Below, one piece after another: positions 50,301 to 60,099 of a stretch of 64,000 bases of DNA. The translations under genes and the position numbers were made by a program. Location: contig OZ038423.1 in NCBI GenBank assembly GCA_964036155.1, positions 23,575,249-23,639,248 on the forward strand. The letters run 5' to 3'. Numbering within the stretch: position 1 is the stretch's first letter; every line of letters begins with the position of its first letter. A model generated the notes under the pieces. The model ran no database searches. It had not been told where the DNA came from and was given only the letters and a program-made list of their open reading frames with translations. The stretch is from Diploscapter coronatus. Taxonomy: Eukaryota; Nematoda; Chromadorea; Rhabditida; Rhabditidae.

Positions 50301-50454
50301 TTTAAAATTAATCTTGAAGCAAAAAACTGAAACCTCGTATTTTTATACAAAATTTTGAAGATGAAATTGCGATTTTGAGAATCTCTGTAATTTGAGTTTT
50401 CAGGGCAAATCAAGTGGAGCGCCACAGCAGGATGGAGCCGGATCGGGACAGTGA
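27074..50454 (+). CDS. ssl-1: SWR1-class chromatin remodelling ATPase, long isoform with SANT and Gln-rich tail (SSL-1/Domino/EP400)
   Basis: The 70-exon model gives about 2572 residues; phases close at every junction. HSA domain about 220-290 ([18 protein letters not shown]); Asp/Glu-rich linker; SNF2 ATPase from about 570: [12 protein letters not shown] (K612), [10 protein letters not shown] (709-712), [30 protein letters not shown]; a long insert between the lobes (about 880-1350), typical of SWR1/INO80; then the helicase C lobe ([59 protein letters not shown]). Exons 43-70 add [11 protein letters not shown] plus an acidic segment, a SANT/Myb-like domain (about 1870-1940, ending [12 protein letters not shown]) and a Gln/Gly/Ser-rich tail of about 480 residues. 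The family exchanges histone H2A.Z in the nucleus within SRCAP/TIP60-p400 complexes. Selected exons: 27074-27199, 27344-27447, 28575-28710 (HSA), 31055-31175, 31427-31620, 31792-31908, 32359-32528 (GC donor at 32529), 32936-33072, 38031-38200, 38546-38710, 39154-39314, 40597-40731, 42549-42593, 43045-43222, 44493-44557, 44788-44903, 45175-45262, 50404-50454. Confidence 0.92.
38782..38895. mobile_element. MITE-like inverted repeat in an SSL-1 intron
   Basis: It starts CCCGTACTAAACCCCC and ends GGGAGTTTAGTACGGG, which are inverted copies. Inner arms (TTACCTCAGGTTAAC and TTAATCTGACCTGAGG) also pair. Total length is about 114 bp. A clear target-site duplication was not found, so the family is unknown. 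Confidence 0.6.
41653..41658 (+). terminator. Candidate polyA signal for the short SSL-1 isoform
   Basis: AATAAA lies 280 bases after the TAA at 41373. A second AATAAA at 42039-42044 is followed by a T-rich segment and could be used instead. Confidence 0.45.
42148..42176. promoter_or_regulatory. Heat-shock-element-like array
   Basis: TTC and GAA pentamer units alternate with 2-base spacing: TTCnnGAAnnTTCnnGAA at 42148-42165, then TTCnnGAA at 42169-42176. Four perfect contiguous units match the HSF1 consensus. It sits between the short-isoform 3' end and exon 43 of the SSL-1 gene. Related degenerate GAA/TTC blocks follow to about 42240. Function is inferred from motif only. Confidence 0.4.
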
Positions 50455-51669
50455 ACGAATTTTTTGGTAAGTAAAGAAAACTATCGTCAAAAATAATTAG
50501 CAAAGACACTTGAATTTTTATAAGATTTTTTTTAAACTTACAAAAATCGCTGGTTTTCAGAACTTCTCAAATAGCAAGTGTAAATACTATGGTCTGGTTC
50601 CAAATGGCTTTCAACCGATTTCAAATAGATTTTCCTGCCGTTCGAAAAATATTCACCTACAAAAACTGGAAAAAAAATCTCATAAAACTCGCAATTTGTC
50701 ATTGTTTTTTGAGGAATTTTTGAATTCTATTCTATTTTTAGAACACCTTAATGTAGACTTCAAAAATTCGTCGGATCTTGTTCACTTTTGTTGTTATTCT
50801 ATCGATTTTTGAAGGGATATTTTTGTTTTTCGCTATTTTTCAAACGAAAAATTTCAAATTTTACCTGGTATACCATACTCGAAATAATAGCTAACCTCCT
50901 TTCGCGCGTTTTCTGATACAGTATTATTGATTAAGAGGCGAAAAACAAAATTTCATCCAAATTCAAGCACTTCGATAATTTCGTATTTTTTACGAGCGTT
51001 TTTCGCGGGTAAATACTTTTTTTTTATTATCTTCTCCCAAAATTGCTGCAATTCTGTTGAAAGTTTGGGTGATCCTCTCAGAATTTATCTCCATTTTCAC
51101 GGTATTACCTCCCACAGACGGTTCCAGAAGGTTTCCGCAACTTGACCTAACTTTGACCGAATATATTTATATTTATTCTCGATGCTCATCGATTTTTGGG
51201 AATTAGATTTGTTGATCTAAAATCGAAATCTCTTATTGTTGTTGGAGAGTTCCAGGATCAGTTCTAGGATGTTCTAGATGTTTCAGGAACATTCAGCAAC
51301 ATGTTCTCTTCGTGAAATTTCGACTTTCGGCCTAAGAATCGAGTTTTCTAGATTTTCCTTTAGAAGATCAACTATTTTAATTTCGCAGGTGGTCATTCTA
51401 ATTTACGATATCACGGTATTATGAGGTTCATAAACTATCGGTCTGTAAGAGTCTGAAATTCGAATTTCCTTAGTTTTGTGTGGTGGTGCTTTTACCTGGC
51501 TTTTGCAGAAAAGCTTATCTTCCCCTTTGTTTGCTGCTTTTTGATTTTCCAGAACAATTTTTAGAAAATTCCGAAGATCAAAAATTTTTCTTGGTTTTCT
51601 AAAAATCTATTCTGGAAACTTAATCATTTTCACGATCCCCCTGCTTTCAGTTCTCCGGAACCGATAAAA
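50455..51669. other. Intergenic region between SSL-1 and CED-4
   Basis: AT-rich DNA with no supported exon; it should hold the SSL-1 long-isoform 3' UTR and the CED-4 promoter. CTTTCAG ends at 51650, 19 bases before the CED-4 ATG, and may be its trans-splice acceptor. A three-unit heat-shock-like element is at 51282-51294. Confidence 0.5.
51282..51294. promoter_or_regulatory. Three-unit heat-shock-element-like motif upstream of CED-4
   Basis: TTCagGAAcaTTC has three contiguous inverted pentamers with correct spacing, about 375 bases upstream of the CED-4 ATG. GTTCTAG/GTTCCAG half-motifs surround it. A match this short may be chance. Confidence 0.3.
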
Positions 51670-54600
51670 ATGTTGTCTGAGACGGAGTGCCGCGTGTTGA
51701 GCGACGTGGGGCCCGCCCTCCTGGCCGATTTGGATCCGATAGACGCCCTCGTCTACTTCCAAATCTCCGGCACACTTTCTGAATCCACCGTCGAGAAAAT
51801 CAAGACCAAGGTAGGAAAGATAAAACATGCTAGCAAATTCAGGAAGTTAGGGTGAAGTTCGAGAATTTTCAGAAAGGAATTTCATCTCTTTTAGAAGGTT
51901 CGAATTGCATTTTCTGGCCAAATCATTGAAACAACTTAGCTAACTTTCTTATAGAATTTTGAAACATAAAAAATCGATTTCTCTTCCAGACGACGAGTCG
52001 CGAGCGCATGGCCGAGCTGCTGAAGGCGTACAGACGAGAGGCGTACAATCTCGAACCCTTGGTAGATTCGGGAAACCAATAGAATGTTCTGGAAACTAAA
52101 AACTACAAATTTTAAGTTTGAGTTTCAGAACTTTCTAGCGAAAAAATAAAAAATTCTCTGGACTAACAAAATTGGCAAAAAAACCGAAATTTTTTGGATA
52201 AAAATTGCAGAAATTTCGGATATTCGAATTGTTTTATTTAAAAAAAAAAAGAACTTGACAGGTTTCGTGTGTGGAATCGACTAAACAGCCGCATTTGGCC
52301 GAACTGCTGCGAGCGCGACTTCAGCTGGTCGACGACTCTTCCAGAACAGCCACCCCACTCTCCCCCATTCCATCTACTTCTTCGTATTCCAAGTAACGAA
52401 AATTCTGAAACTTTTTTGGAAGAAAGATCTGGTCTAACTTTTTAGAATAGAGTGAAGTAAAATTTTGGAAAAGAACCTGAAAAAGTGGGCAAAATAAGTT
52501 TCAAATAAAAGCTAAAAATTCGAATGAAACAATTTACTAATTTTTTTTTGGTTGACAGAGCGATATAAATTAAAAATAAAAACAAAATTCCAGATTGATG
52601 CTGTCTCCTGAGTTGATGGAGAAATGTGAGAAGGAGCGTCGGGAGTGCAAGATGCTTCGCTCTGGGATGCCACGCGTCTGCAACACCGTCGAGAGGACTG
52701 ATCTAATAAATGAAGTCGCTCAGAGGCTCAGGGACAATGCGCATAGGGGTTGGTTAAAGGACATGGGGGAACTTTAGGAAAAGATGAAATGAGATATTTT
52801 GAGTCTTTTTTCGAAAATAGGAAAAATTAAGTTTCAGAAATGGTTGATATATTCTTTGGGGATATATGAGTTTGCTATAAATTGCATTAATAAAAAGAAT
52901 TAAATTCCAGACGCATTCTTTCTCGTGTTGCACGGCATGGCAGGAACGGGCAAGACGGCGCTCGCCATCCAGACGCTCAAGCAATGCTACGATTTGGTTG
53001 GCGGGTAAGTGGGAGGTTTTGGGAACATCTTTAAAAATTTCGAATTTTAAGAAAGAATTTTGAAAACCAGACGATATTTTCGGAAACTTTTAGGGAATAT
53101 CTTGAGAGATAAAATTGAGAATTAGAACTTTTCTGAGAAAAAACATTTTCAGTCACTTCGATAGCGTTCTGTGGATTCAGGACGGCTACCGGAATCCCGG
53201 CCAGACGTTCTATCTCTTCTCTGACATGCTTCTACTTCTCAAGTAAGGAATATGTTTCAGGCTAGCAAGTTTGAAATCGTATATTCAAGTCAGCTAGTGA
53301 ACTATGCCAGCCTGTTTTCAACCACTCACTCAATATTGGTTGAGAGATGACGACAATTCTTGCCGTTGTTTTATTGCATGTCTAAAACGTTGTAGAACAA
53401 AGACTGATCAATTCTAGAATTTTCCTGAACGAGCAGATTTGGAAAATTTCAAATTCCTAGGGGAAATTGCTTATTTTACATGAAATTCTAGAATTTTTCA
53501 GAAAACTCAATTCCAGAAACTACGACAACGTGAACGCAGACGTACCGCCCAGAAATGCATCGACGGCCCTACTCAAGAAAATGGTGGGGAGAAATCTGAA
53601 TTCTCGAGAATTTTCGAATTCGAGAACCTTTTCTTCATGGTTTAAAATCTGTTGATTGTGGAAGAAGTCGAGAATTGAAAAATATTCAACTAGAAAAGTT
53701 TCAAGGTAGCACATTTTGAAATATTTTTAGATCGCGGATGCTCTAATTGACCATCCGAATCTGTTGATCGTCCTGGATGATGTCGTGCAGGAGGAGACCG
53801 TTCGATGGGCCGACGAGCTCAGTGTGAGTCGGGACGGGAGAATGCATTTTTTTAGAAAATTGAAAGAAATAGGTTTCAATGAAAGTTTAAATTAGATGAA
53901 ATCCTAGCTAAATTGTTTCACCCCATTTATCTGCTTTTATCAAATTTTAATCTCTTGATGTTTCAGAAAACATTGAAATTATTTTGAAATGTATTTATTT
54001 CGGTAGGGTAACAAGAAAAGTCAGAAGTAGTAAAAAATAAGAACATTTTCAGCTTCGAGTTCTGGCGACTTCGCGAGACGCATCAATTTTCCACGTAGCG
54101 GTGTCGCCAGTGAGTGTGGTCGAAGTCGAGGGTCTCGATCAGGTCGAATCGGCTAAATTGCTGGCTGAGGCTAATCTCCAAGTGCAACATGTGGGTTCAT
54201 TTTTGAAATCCAAGACTATTTGAGAGTTGAATCAAAATCAGATTGAATGAAAAGACTATCGGGAATGTATGATTTACTTCAAGTCTAGTCAATGTTTGGG
54301 AAAATTTTTAATTTAAGAAAATAGACTATAATTCAAGAAAAGGTTCAAATTTTTAGAACCTGAGCGTCGCAGCCGAACTGGCGAAGCACTGCAGCGGCAA
54401 CCTCGCACTGCTCACCATTCTGGCAAAAAGAGCCAGGGGAAAGACGGAAAAGTGAGTGGAAAAATATTAAATTTTGAAGAAAAAACACTAAAAATAGATT
54501 GACCACTTTACTAAAGATTCATTTTATATAAAAGACCAAATCTTCAAAAAGGCCAAAAATTCGATTTTCAGCCTCGCTGTATTCCTGGAAGAACTCCAGG

Positions 54601-55451
54601 GTAAAGGCATGTCGCGTTTCGTCGAGATCTCCTCCTATGCCTACAGGTCGCTCTACGATGCGTTTAGGTTAGAAAGGAGACCAGAATTTCTGAAAAGATA
54701 CAAATGTTCACTTTTCAGCACATCAGTGATGTCGCTTTCCCAACCCGACCGCGACGCGCTCGCCTGCTCGTTGACCATGCCTCCGGATGTGTGGATTCCT
54801 GTAAAGGTTAGAAAACTGATCTTTTAAAGAAAAAGATCACATTTGGAGAGAAAGATCTTTTAGATAAAATTATCTCTTGGAAAAAAGATCTTTTCTAAAA
54901 AATGCTAATTTCAGATCTGGTCGATCGTGATTCCCGTGGACATATGCGATGACGCCGAAGCGTCTCTTCTCACCGCGGTTAGTTTCTGAAAATTTTCGAA
55001 AAATCGATGTCACAAAATCAATAAATGAAAAATCGACGTATTTTTTGCCAAAATTCAAATAAACAATTCCAGGTTTCGATCCAACTGCGTCGTCTGGTTG
55101 AGTGTGGCGCGTGGCTGACCGAGGACAAGGAGAACGAACGATACAGGCTGCCTCTGATTGTGCACCACTACCTCAAGGAGTCCGTCGATAGGAAGACCAT
55201 TCAGGTTAGAAGGAAAGATTAATCTCGTTAGGAAAACACTTTTTCGAAGAATTTGATCTTTTATAAGAAAAGTTCTTTCTGTGAAATGATCTTTCTGAAC
55301 TCGTTAAATATTGGAAAAGTCAACAATATCGATTTTCTTGCAGCCAGTGATCAGCGTGGTGAAATCGCAGGCGAAACGCGCGGACTTCAGCCACCATCCC
55401 GAGGTGGCGCGGTTCTTCCGTGAGCATGACATATTCTTCGAGGAGTTGTAA
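51670..55451 (+). CDS. ced-4: CED-4/Apaf-1 family apoptosome ATPase (CARD, NB-ARC, no WD40)
   Basis: Fifteen exons give 520 residues: 51670-51810, 51990-52061, 52262-52392, 52594-52748, 52911-53004, 53153-53242, 53517-53583, 53731-53823, 54053-54190, 54357-54451, 54572-54667, 54719-54806, 54915-54977, 55073-55204, 55344-55451. An N-terminal CARD (1-90, MLSETECRVLS, RREAYNLEPL) is followed by an NB-ARC ATPase with Walker A GMAGTGKT (175-182), Walker B LLIVLDD (261-267) then VVQEETVRWADEL, sensor ATSRD, and the helical/winged-helix region SVMSLSQPDRDALACSLTMPPDVWIPVKIWSIVIPVDIC split over two exons. The protein ends soon after the winged helix with no WD40 repeats, as in C. elegans CED-4. CED-4 oligomerises when freed from CED-9 and activates the caspase CED-3. 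A Ser/Thr/Pro-rich insert at about 98-115 separates CARD and NB-ARC. It is slightly shorter than the 549-residue C. elegans short form. The gene converges on the next, - strand gene. Confidence 0.95.
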
Positions 55452-56350
55452 CGACAAAAGCTGACGATCAGGATCATCCCAGAAAGATCGCCTACCTCAA
55501 AATCACCTCCAGCCAGGCTATTTCCAAAAATTTATATCTCATTTGTGTTCTTAAAATTTCCCCCTTGAAATTCACCCCTCAAATTTGTAGCCTCGATTTT
55601 TACTCAATTTCGTTTCTTAAATCTTCTGTCCAAAATACTTTTGTTAACCGTTTCGTGCTCAAATCTGATCTCTTTCCAAAAAATCGCCCAAAACAGGTCA
55701 AAACTCGGCTCATTTTCATATCAAATCTCACTGTAGTACCTTGATTATTGATCTCGACACATTGTTACTTACCATTTCATTTCATCATTTTTGTATTAAT
55801 CTGATTTTCGTGATGCACTTTACTGAAATGAAGGATTTTTACACTACTGTATAAAGAACTTTTTAGCAAAGAAATGAAAATTCTGAAAGAGGAATTTGAT
55901 GCAAAATGAATTTTTGACGAAAGATGCATTTTTGTAAGGAACGCTGCAATAGAATGGCACACCTAAAGATCAAATATATCCGTTGATCCTGTAGAAATTA
56001 GCATAATTTCGTAGAAATCAATAATTTATTCTCGAGAAAATCAATAATCTGATATAAAAAATAAAAACAAGCTAGTTTCGAGCTAAAATCGTAAAAGGAC
56101 TCCTAAAATGAAGATGATATAACCCGTTAAAAGCAGTAATCAAATCAGAAAAAGAATTCACGACCTAGTGAGATATTGAAAATCTTTGACAATAGAAAAT
56201 GCCCCGTTTCGTATCGATTTATAATAAACTTTGGTAAATCTAGATTCAAAATATATTTTCTGGGAGGTTCAGATTTGTCTTATCGTTTTTCTTCAAATTT
56301 ATAAGAACTTTCCTATGATTTTCAAAGTGGCTTCTAGAATCTTTCAAAAT
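55452..56350. other. Convergent intergenic region
   Basis: This lies between the stop of CED-4 (+) and the stop of the TPR-like gene (-), so it holds two 3' UTRs. It is AT-rich and no exon or strong repeat is seen. Confidence 0.5.
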
Positions 56351-57453
56351 TCATAGGCAAATGGCCTTTTGGGGTGTGGTTTTGCCATTCTTTCCATTTT
56401 TCTGTGAAATGACGGGTTTTTGAGCCGGAGTCCCAATTTTCTCGATGGCGATGATTTTGGCCCAGACGCCCTGCGCGCAGCGGACCACCAACTGTCGATT
56501 CGAGAATTTAGCCCAGAGGTAGATCGCACTGAAAATATTTTTTTTTTTTCAAATTTCATAACATTCGTTTTCTAGAAATTAAAAATAAATACAACTTTTG
56601 ACTAACCCTGTCATTTTCTTGGCCTCCTCAAATTCGCCCTTCTGCGCTCTGCTCAGAGCCAGGTAGAGATGGCATCGGGCGGTCAGATTCTCGTCGCCCA
56701 GCTCGAAGGCGATCTTCAGCTGCTTGCGCGAAATGCCCTCTACTACGTGCACCTGAGAAATTATTTTATTCTTCGTAAAATATTTTTTAGGATAAATCAA
56801 ACATTTTTTACATTTGAACGTTTATGAGATTTTTGAAACCTATAAGTTTTTGTTTTCTAGACGAACTTGATCAAATTAAGGGAACTGATTTTTGGTCAAA
56901 TATATTGATTATTTGAAACGTATTTGATTGAAAAGTAATTTCTCTAACTAAGACGATCGACCGTTTGATTAAAATTCGTCACTATTTTAGTTAAATAAAG
57001 ATTCGTTGAAACGCATTCAATTTTCAACTCACGCTGTTCAGATCGTAATCCGCATAGGCCGAATATGCTCCGCCCAGTGTCGACAGATTCCACATGACCG
57101 ACTCCATCTCGAGCTGCTTCTTGAATAACGTCAGAATTCGGGTTTCCCTGAAAAGTTGACTTTCAAAAAAATTAGTAAAATTTTGCAAATTCTACATTTT
57201 CCCGAAAACGTTTCTTCAGCACTTGTTTCTTGAAAATTATTCTCCCATAACATTCAAGATATTGCCGTTTTTAAACGAGAAGATATTTTACCAGGACGAA
57301 ATATTCTTTTCAATTGTTGCAAATTGCTCACCACCACCGGTTGATTTCAATGGTTTCCGGGAGGTTTTGTCGGTCGAATTTCCTGACGATTTGCAGATTT
57401 TCCGGCTTCTGGTCCTCGTCTTCGCTGCGGCTACACCCCGGCTTGTCGCTCAT
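56351..57453 (-). CDS. Small TPR-like helical protein, function unknown
   Basis: Four - strand exons give 186 residues: 57453-57332, 57147-57033, 56752-56607, 56528-56351, with GT-AG junctions and closing phases. The acidic N-terminus (MSDKPGCSRSEDEDQ) precedes helical segments. Residues about 80-127 include LKIAFELGDENLTARCHLYLALSRAQKGEFEEAKKM, split here as LKIAFELGDEN and TARCHLYLALSRAQKGEFEE, with the A-x2-LG-D and YLALSRAQKGEFEEA spacing of tetratricopeptide repeats. A further helix with WAKFSNRQLVVRC follows, and the tail is Lys/Asn-rich. I do not recognise an orthologue. TPR proteins usually act as scaffolds, but no partner can be named. CTTGACAG lies 3 bases upstream of the ATG on the - strand, and the NHL gene lies upstream in the same orientation, so it may be the downstream gene of an operon. 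Confidence 0.75.
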
Positions 57454-57565
57454 TTTCTGTCAAGGTAAAAAATTTCCCTCAAAAATAAACGAGAAAACCC
57501 AGATATTTCGATGGATTTCAACCATCCTATTTCATTTATTTCTCTATTTTTTCCATCCCCATATC

Positions 57566-57571
57566 TTTATT
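57566..57571 (-). terminator. Candidate - strand polyA signal upstream of the TPR-like gene
   Basis: TTTATT on + is AATAAA on -. It sits about 110 bases upstream of the acceptor (57457-57458) of the TPR-like gene. A U-rich stretch on the - strand (TTTTCTCGTTTATTTTTGAG) lies between. It could end a long 3' UTR of the NHL gene. Confidence 0.4.
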
Positions 57572-60099
57572 GAACCGTCAAACCGTCCGAAAGATAAAAT
57601 ACTTCTGAGTAACATAAAATAAGCCAAACTTTCACGAATAAACACCAAAAATCAGGATTTCAGGAGGATTCCTCAACAATTGCAATTTTTACGCGCCTGA
57701 AACCCCGTATGGGGAGATTTTTGTGATTTGTTTTTTTTTTTTTTAAATATACGAATAGGAGTATATGAAGTCCATTAACATAGAAACGATTAAGTGTGGG
57801 GTTGAGATAAATTTTGGATACATGAATAGTGATAATGATAATCTGTAGAAAAGCACCGTATCTTCCCCCATTTTTAGCCTCGGAACTGCTATTTAACAAT
57901 TTAGGGGTCTTCAAACAGAGAAAATACGGTCGAAAAAGATAGTTTTAAAAGCTAAAGTTTAACAAAGCGCATTGAAATTGGCTACAAATCTGTATAAAAA
58001 GCTATTTTCACCGAATTTTTACTCCAAAATTCAAAAATTGAGAAAAAAACCCAATGAAAACTTGAATCTCGTACCAATTTTATGAAAAAATCAATAGAAG
58101 AATAAATTGGTACGCGTTCTACGAAGAGAGCGGAGTAAACTCCATACACACAGAGCGAGTAATAAAGACCGACCGAGTTATAAGTCAACCATGTGTTTGT
58201 TGTGAACATGAAATGAAACCATGTAGGACATTGGGTTGGGAAAAGGTTGGAGTTTCCGAACTTTTAGGAAGTTGACAGGTTTTCTACAAATTTCTGAAAC
58301 TCCAACTTAAAACCAAACCCACTTCAATAGAATAAGATTATATGTGATGGTGTAACAAAGACGTGTAAATAAAGGAGAATAAAATAAGAATAAAACAAAT
58401 AATAGCTAAAATTGCTATGAACTCGACTATCATTATTGACCAGATTCTGAAACGTACAAAAACAGAAATAAAAGAGAAAAACAAGTGCGTACTTTCCAAA
58501 ATCAAGCCAATAACTTATGAAAAAGCTCAAAAAAGAAATTACAAGTCGCAGAAAGTCGCGTAAAATTCTCAATCTAAAATGAAAACGAAAGAAGAGGCAA
58601 AATATAGATACACTCACAAGAAAACGAAATGAATAGAATAAAAGCGGAAAAACGAACACTTTGAGTAAAGAGGTCAAAAAATCCTCGAAGAAGAAATAAA
58701 TCTTTGACGAAAATGATCGTGGAATAAGGCGTTTTGGTGCAGAGCGCGCAAGTGCGACGAAACAAGAAATTGTCGTAAAGAATAAATGAAAATCAGTGGG
58801 CATAGAGCAAGAATAACAACACGAAAAAGCGTATTTCTGATCTTCCCGAAAAAAATCAGACTTGTTCGTTTTCTGAAAATAAAAGTTGATTCTTTCGGAA
58901 AATCAAAATTATAAAAAAGAAGAAATAATAATAACACCAGCGAGTGTGAAATGTTCAGTGAAAACCCTTGCCTAGCTAGAAAAATTCATCGAAAAACAAG
59001 AAAAATCGAAGGAAAATAATTAGGACCGCATAATTTCTGCCCTTTTCAGAGGTGTACTCTGGAAAAATAGCGTCGGAAAAAATCAAGGACAGTTTTCATA
59101 CCTCCAAGTTAATTATCTTGAGCCCGTTCTGAAACCCATACCCGTTTCGGTAAATGAAAATTAATGAACAAAACAAGAATGAAATAAAATAATTATAGAA
59201 AATTTTTACAAATCAATCGAAAAATAATTAGAAATTTCTAGAAAAAGTGAATCTAAATTCTCAGAAAAGCGTGGGCGTTTGAGATAAATATAATACAAAA
59301 AACGTCGACCCGTCTCGATTTAGAAGAGAAGAGAAAGAAGATTTTCAATAATAATAATATAGTCAAAATCAAGAAAAAATCGCTGAATAAAAGCAAGAAA
59401 ATATGTATATATCTGTATCTAAAAAGGAAATTATATTTTCACAAAGAAACAAGAAAAAAATTCAAGAATACATATGTATATGAATCAAAAATAAACGAAG
59501 TGATTAGAGTATATGATCTCAGCGAAACTTGTGCCTATCCGGGCCGATCCGGGCGGATGTCGGCAGTTTTTTGCCGACCAACACCAATCCGCTCGGATCC
59601 GTGTTGGTCGGCAATTTTTATCTGGTAAAACTGCCGACCAACTCGGATTGAATTGCCGACCGACTCGGATAACTGCCGACCAACTCGGGCCAGGCTGCCG
59701 ACCGACTCGGGTCCACTCGGATTGAATTGCCTATCTGGGCAGAGCGGCATACCGATAGGCAATTCACAGAATTGCCGACCCGCCCGGATCCGCCCGGATA
59801 GGCACAAGTTTCGCTGAGATGAAAAGGGATTGTTCTTGGAAAAATGAAGCTGATGTTGTTTTTACTAAATTTGGAATTATGATCCTCCATTGAAAACTGG
59901 TTGTTTGAACATGGAGTTGGAGATCTTCTGAAAAAAACCGATTTGAAAAAATATTTCTTTGGATGTGTTTAAAGAAAATAAGAAATAAACTGATATAAAG
60001 ACTCAATAATTTGAACATGTAATTGGTAAGATTAGAAGTCCTTTTTCAGATCTTATTATATGGAATAGTTGAGCTGAATTTGAAATAAAGTGTTCGACC
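57572..60099 (-). other. Long noncoding stretch, probable 3' UTR of the NHL gene plus an inserted element
   Basis: The + strand is purine-rich over most of 57.9-59.5 kb (A/G runs such as AAGAAATTACAAG and GAAGAAATAAATC), so the - strand is pyrimidine-rich like nematode 3' UTRs. A 159-codon - strand open frame (58803-58324) is Phe/Leu/Tyr-rich and has no splice context or family similarity, so it is taken as composition-driven. The element at 59517-59819 is inserted within this stretch. Confidence 0.4.
59517..59819. mobile_element. GC-rich non-autonomous DNA element, 303 bp, with about 40-bp inverted ends
   Basis: The left end starts TCTCAGCGAAACTTGTGCCT, then ATCCGGGC, then GATCCGGGCGG. The right end (59780-59819) is its inverted copy with one mismatch over about 40 bases. 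TGA flanks both sides (59514-59516 and 59820-59822) as a possible 3-bp target duplication. The interior is an array of units close to TTGCCGACCGACTCGGATTG, about 22-25 bp each, with at least five copies (59569-59760) in both orientations. It is far GC-richer than the surroundings and has no credible ORF. The termini differ from the hAT MITEs in this window. A 3-bp duplication suggests PIF/Harbinger or CACTA, but the family is not determined. Confidence 0.85.

Noticed and set aside
53270..53400. Possible third copy of the hAT MITE in a CED-4 intron
   Set aside because: GAGAGATGACGACAATTCTTGCCG resembles the interior of the 22207 copy, but no CAGAC/GTCTG ends or 8-bp duplication were found.
58324..58803. 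159-codon - strand open frame, Phe/Leu/Tyr-rich
   Set aside because: It lies in a strongly pyrimidine-biased strand, has no splice context, motif or family similarity, and looks like 3' UTR composition.
59535..59890. Two 90-codon - strand frames with repeated VGRQ/SVGN units
   Set aside because: They are translations of the tandem array inside the 303-bp element and change register with it.
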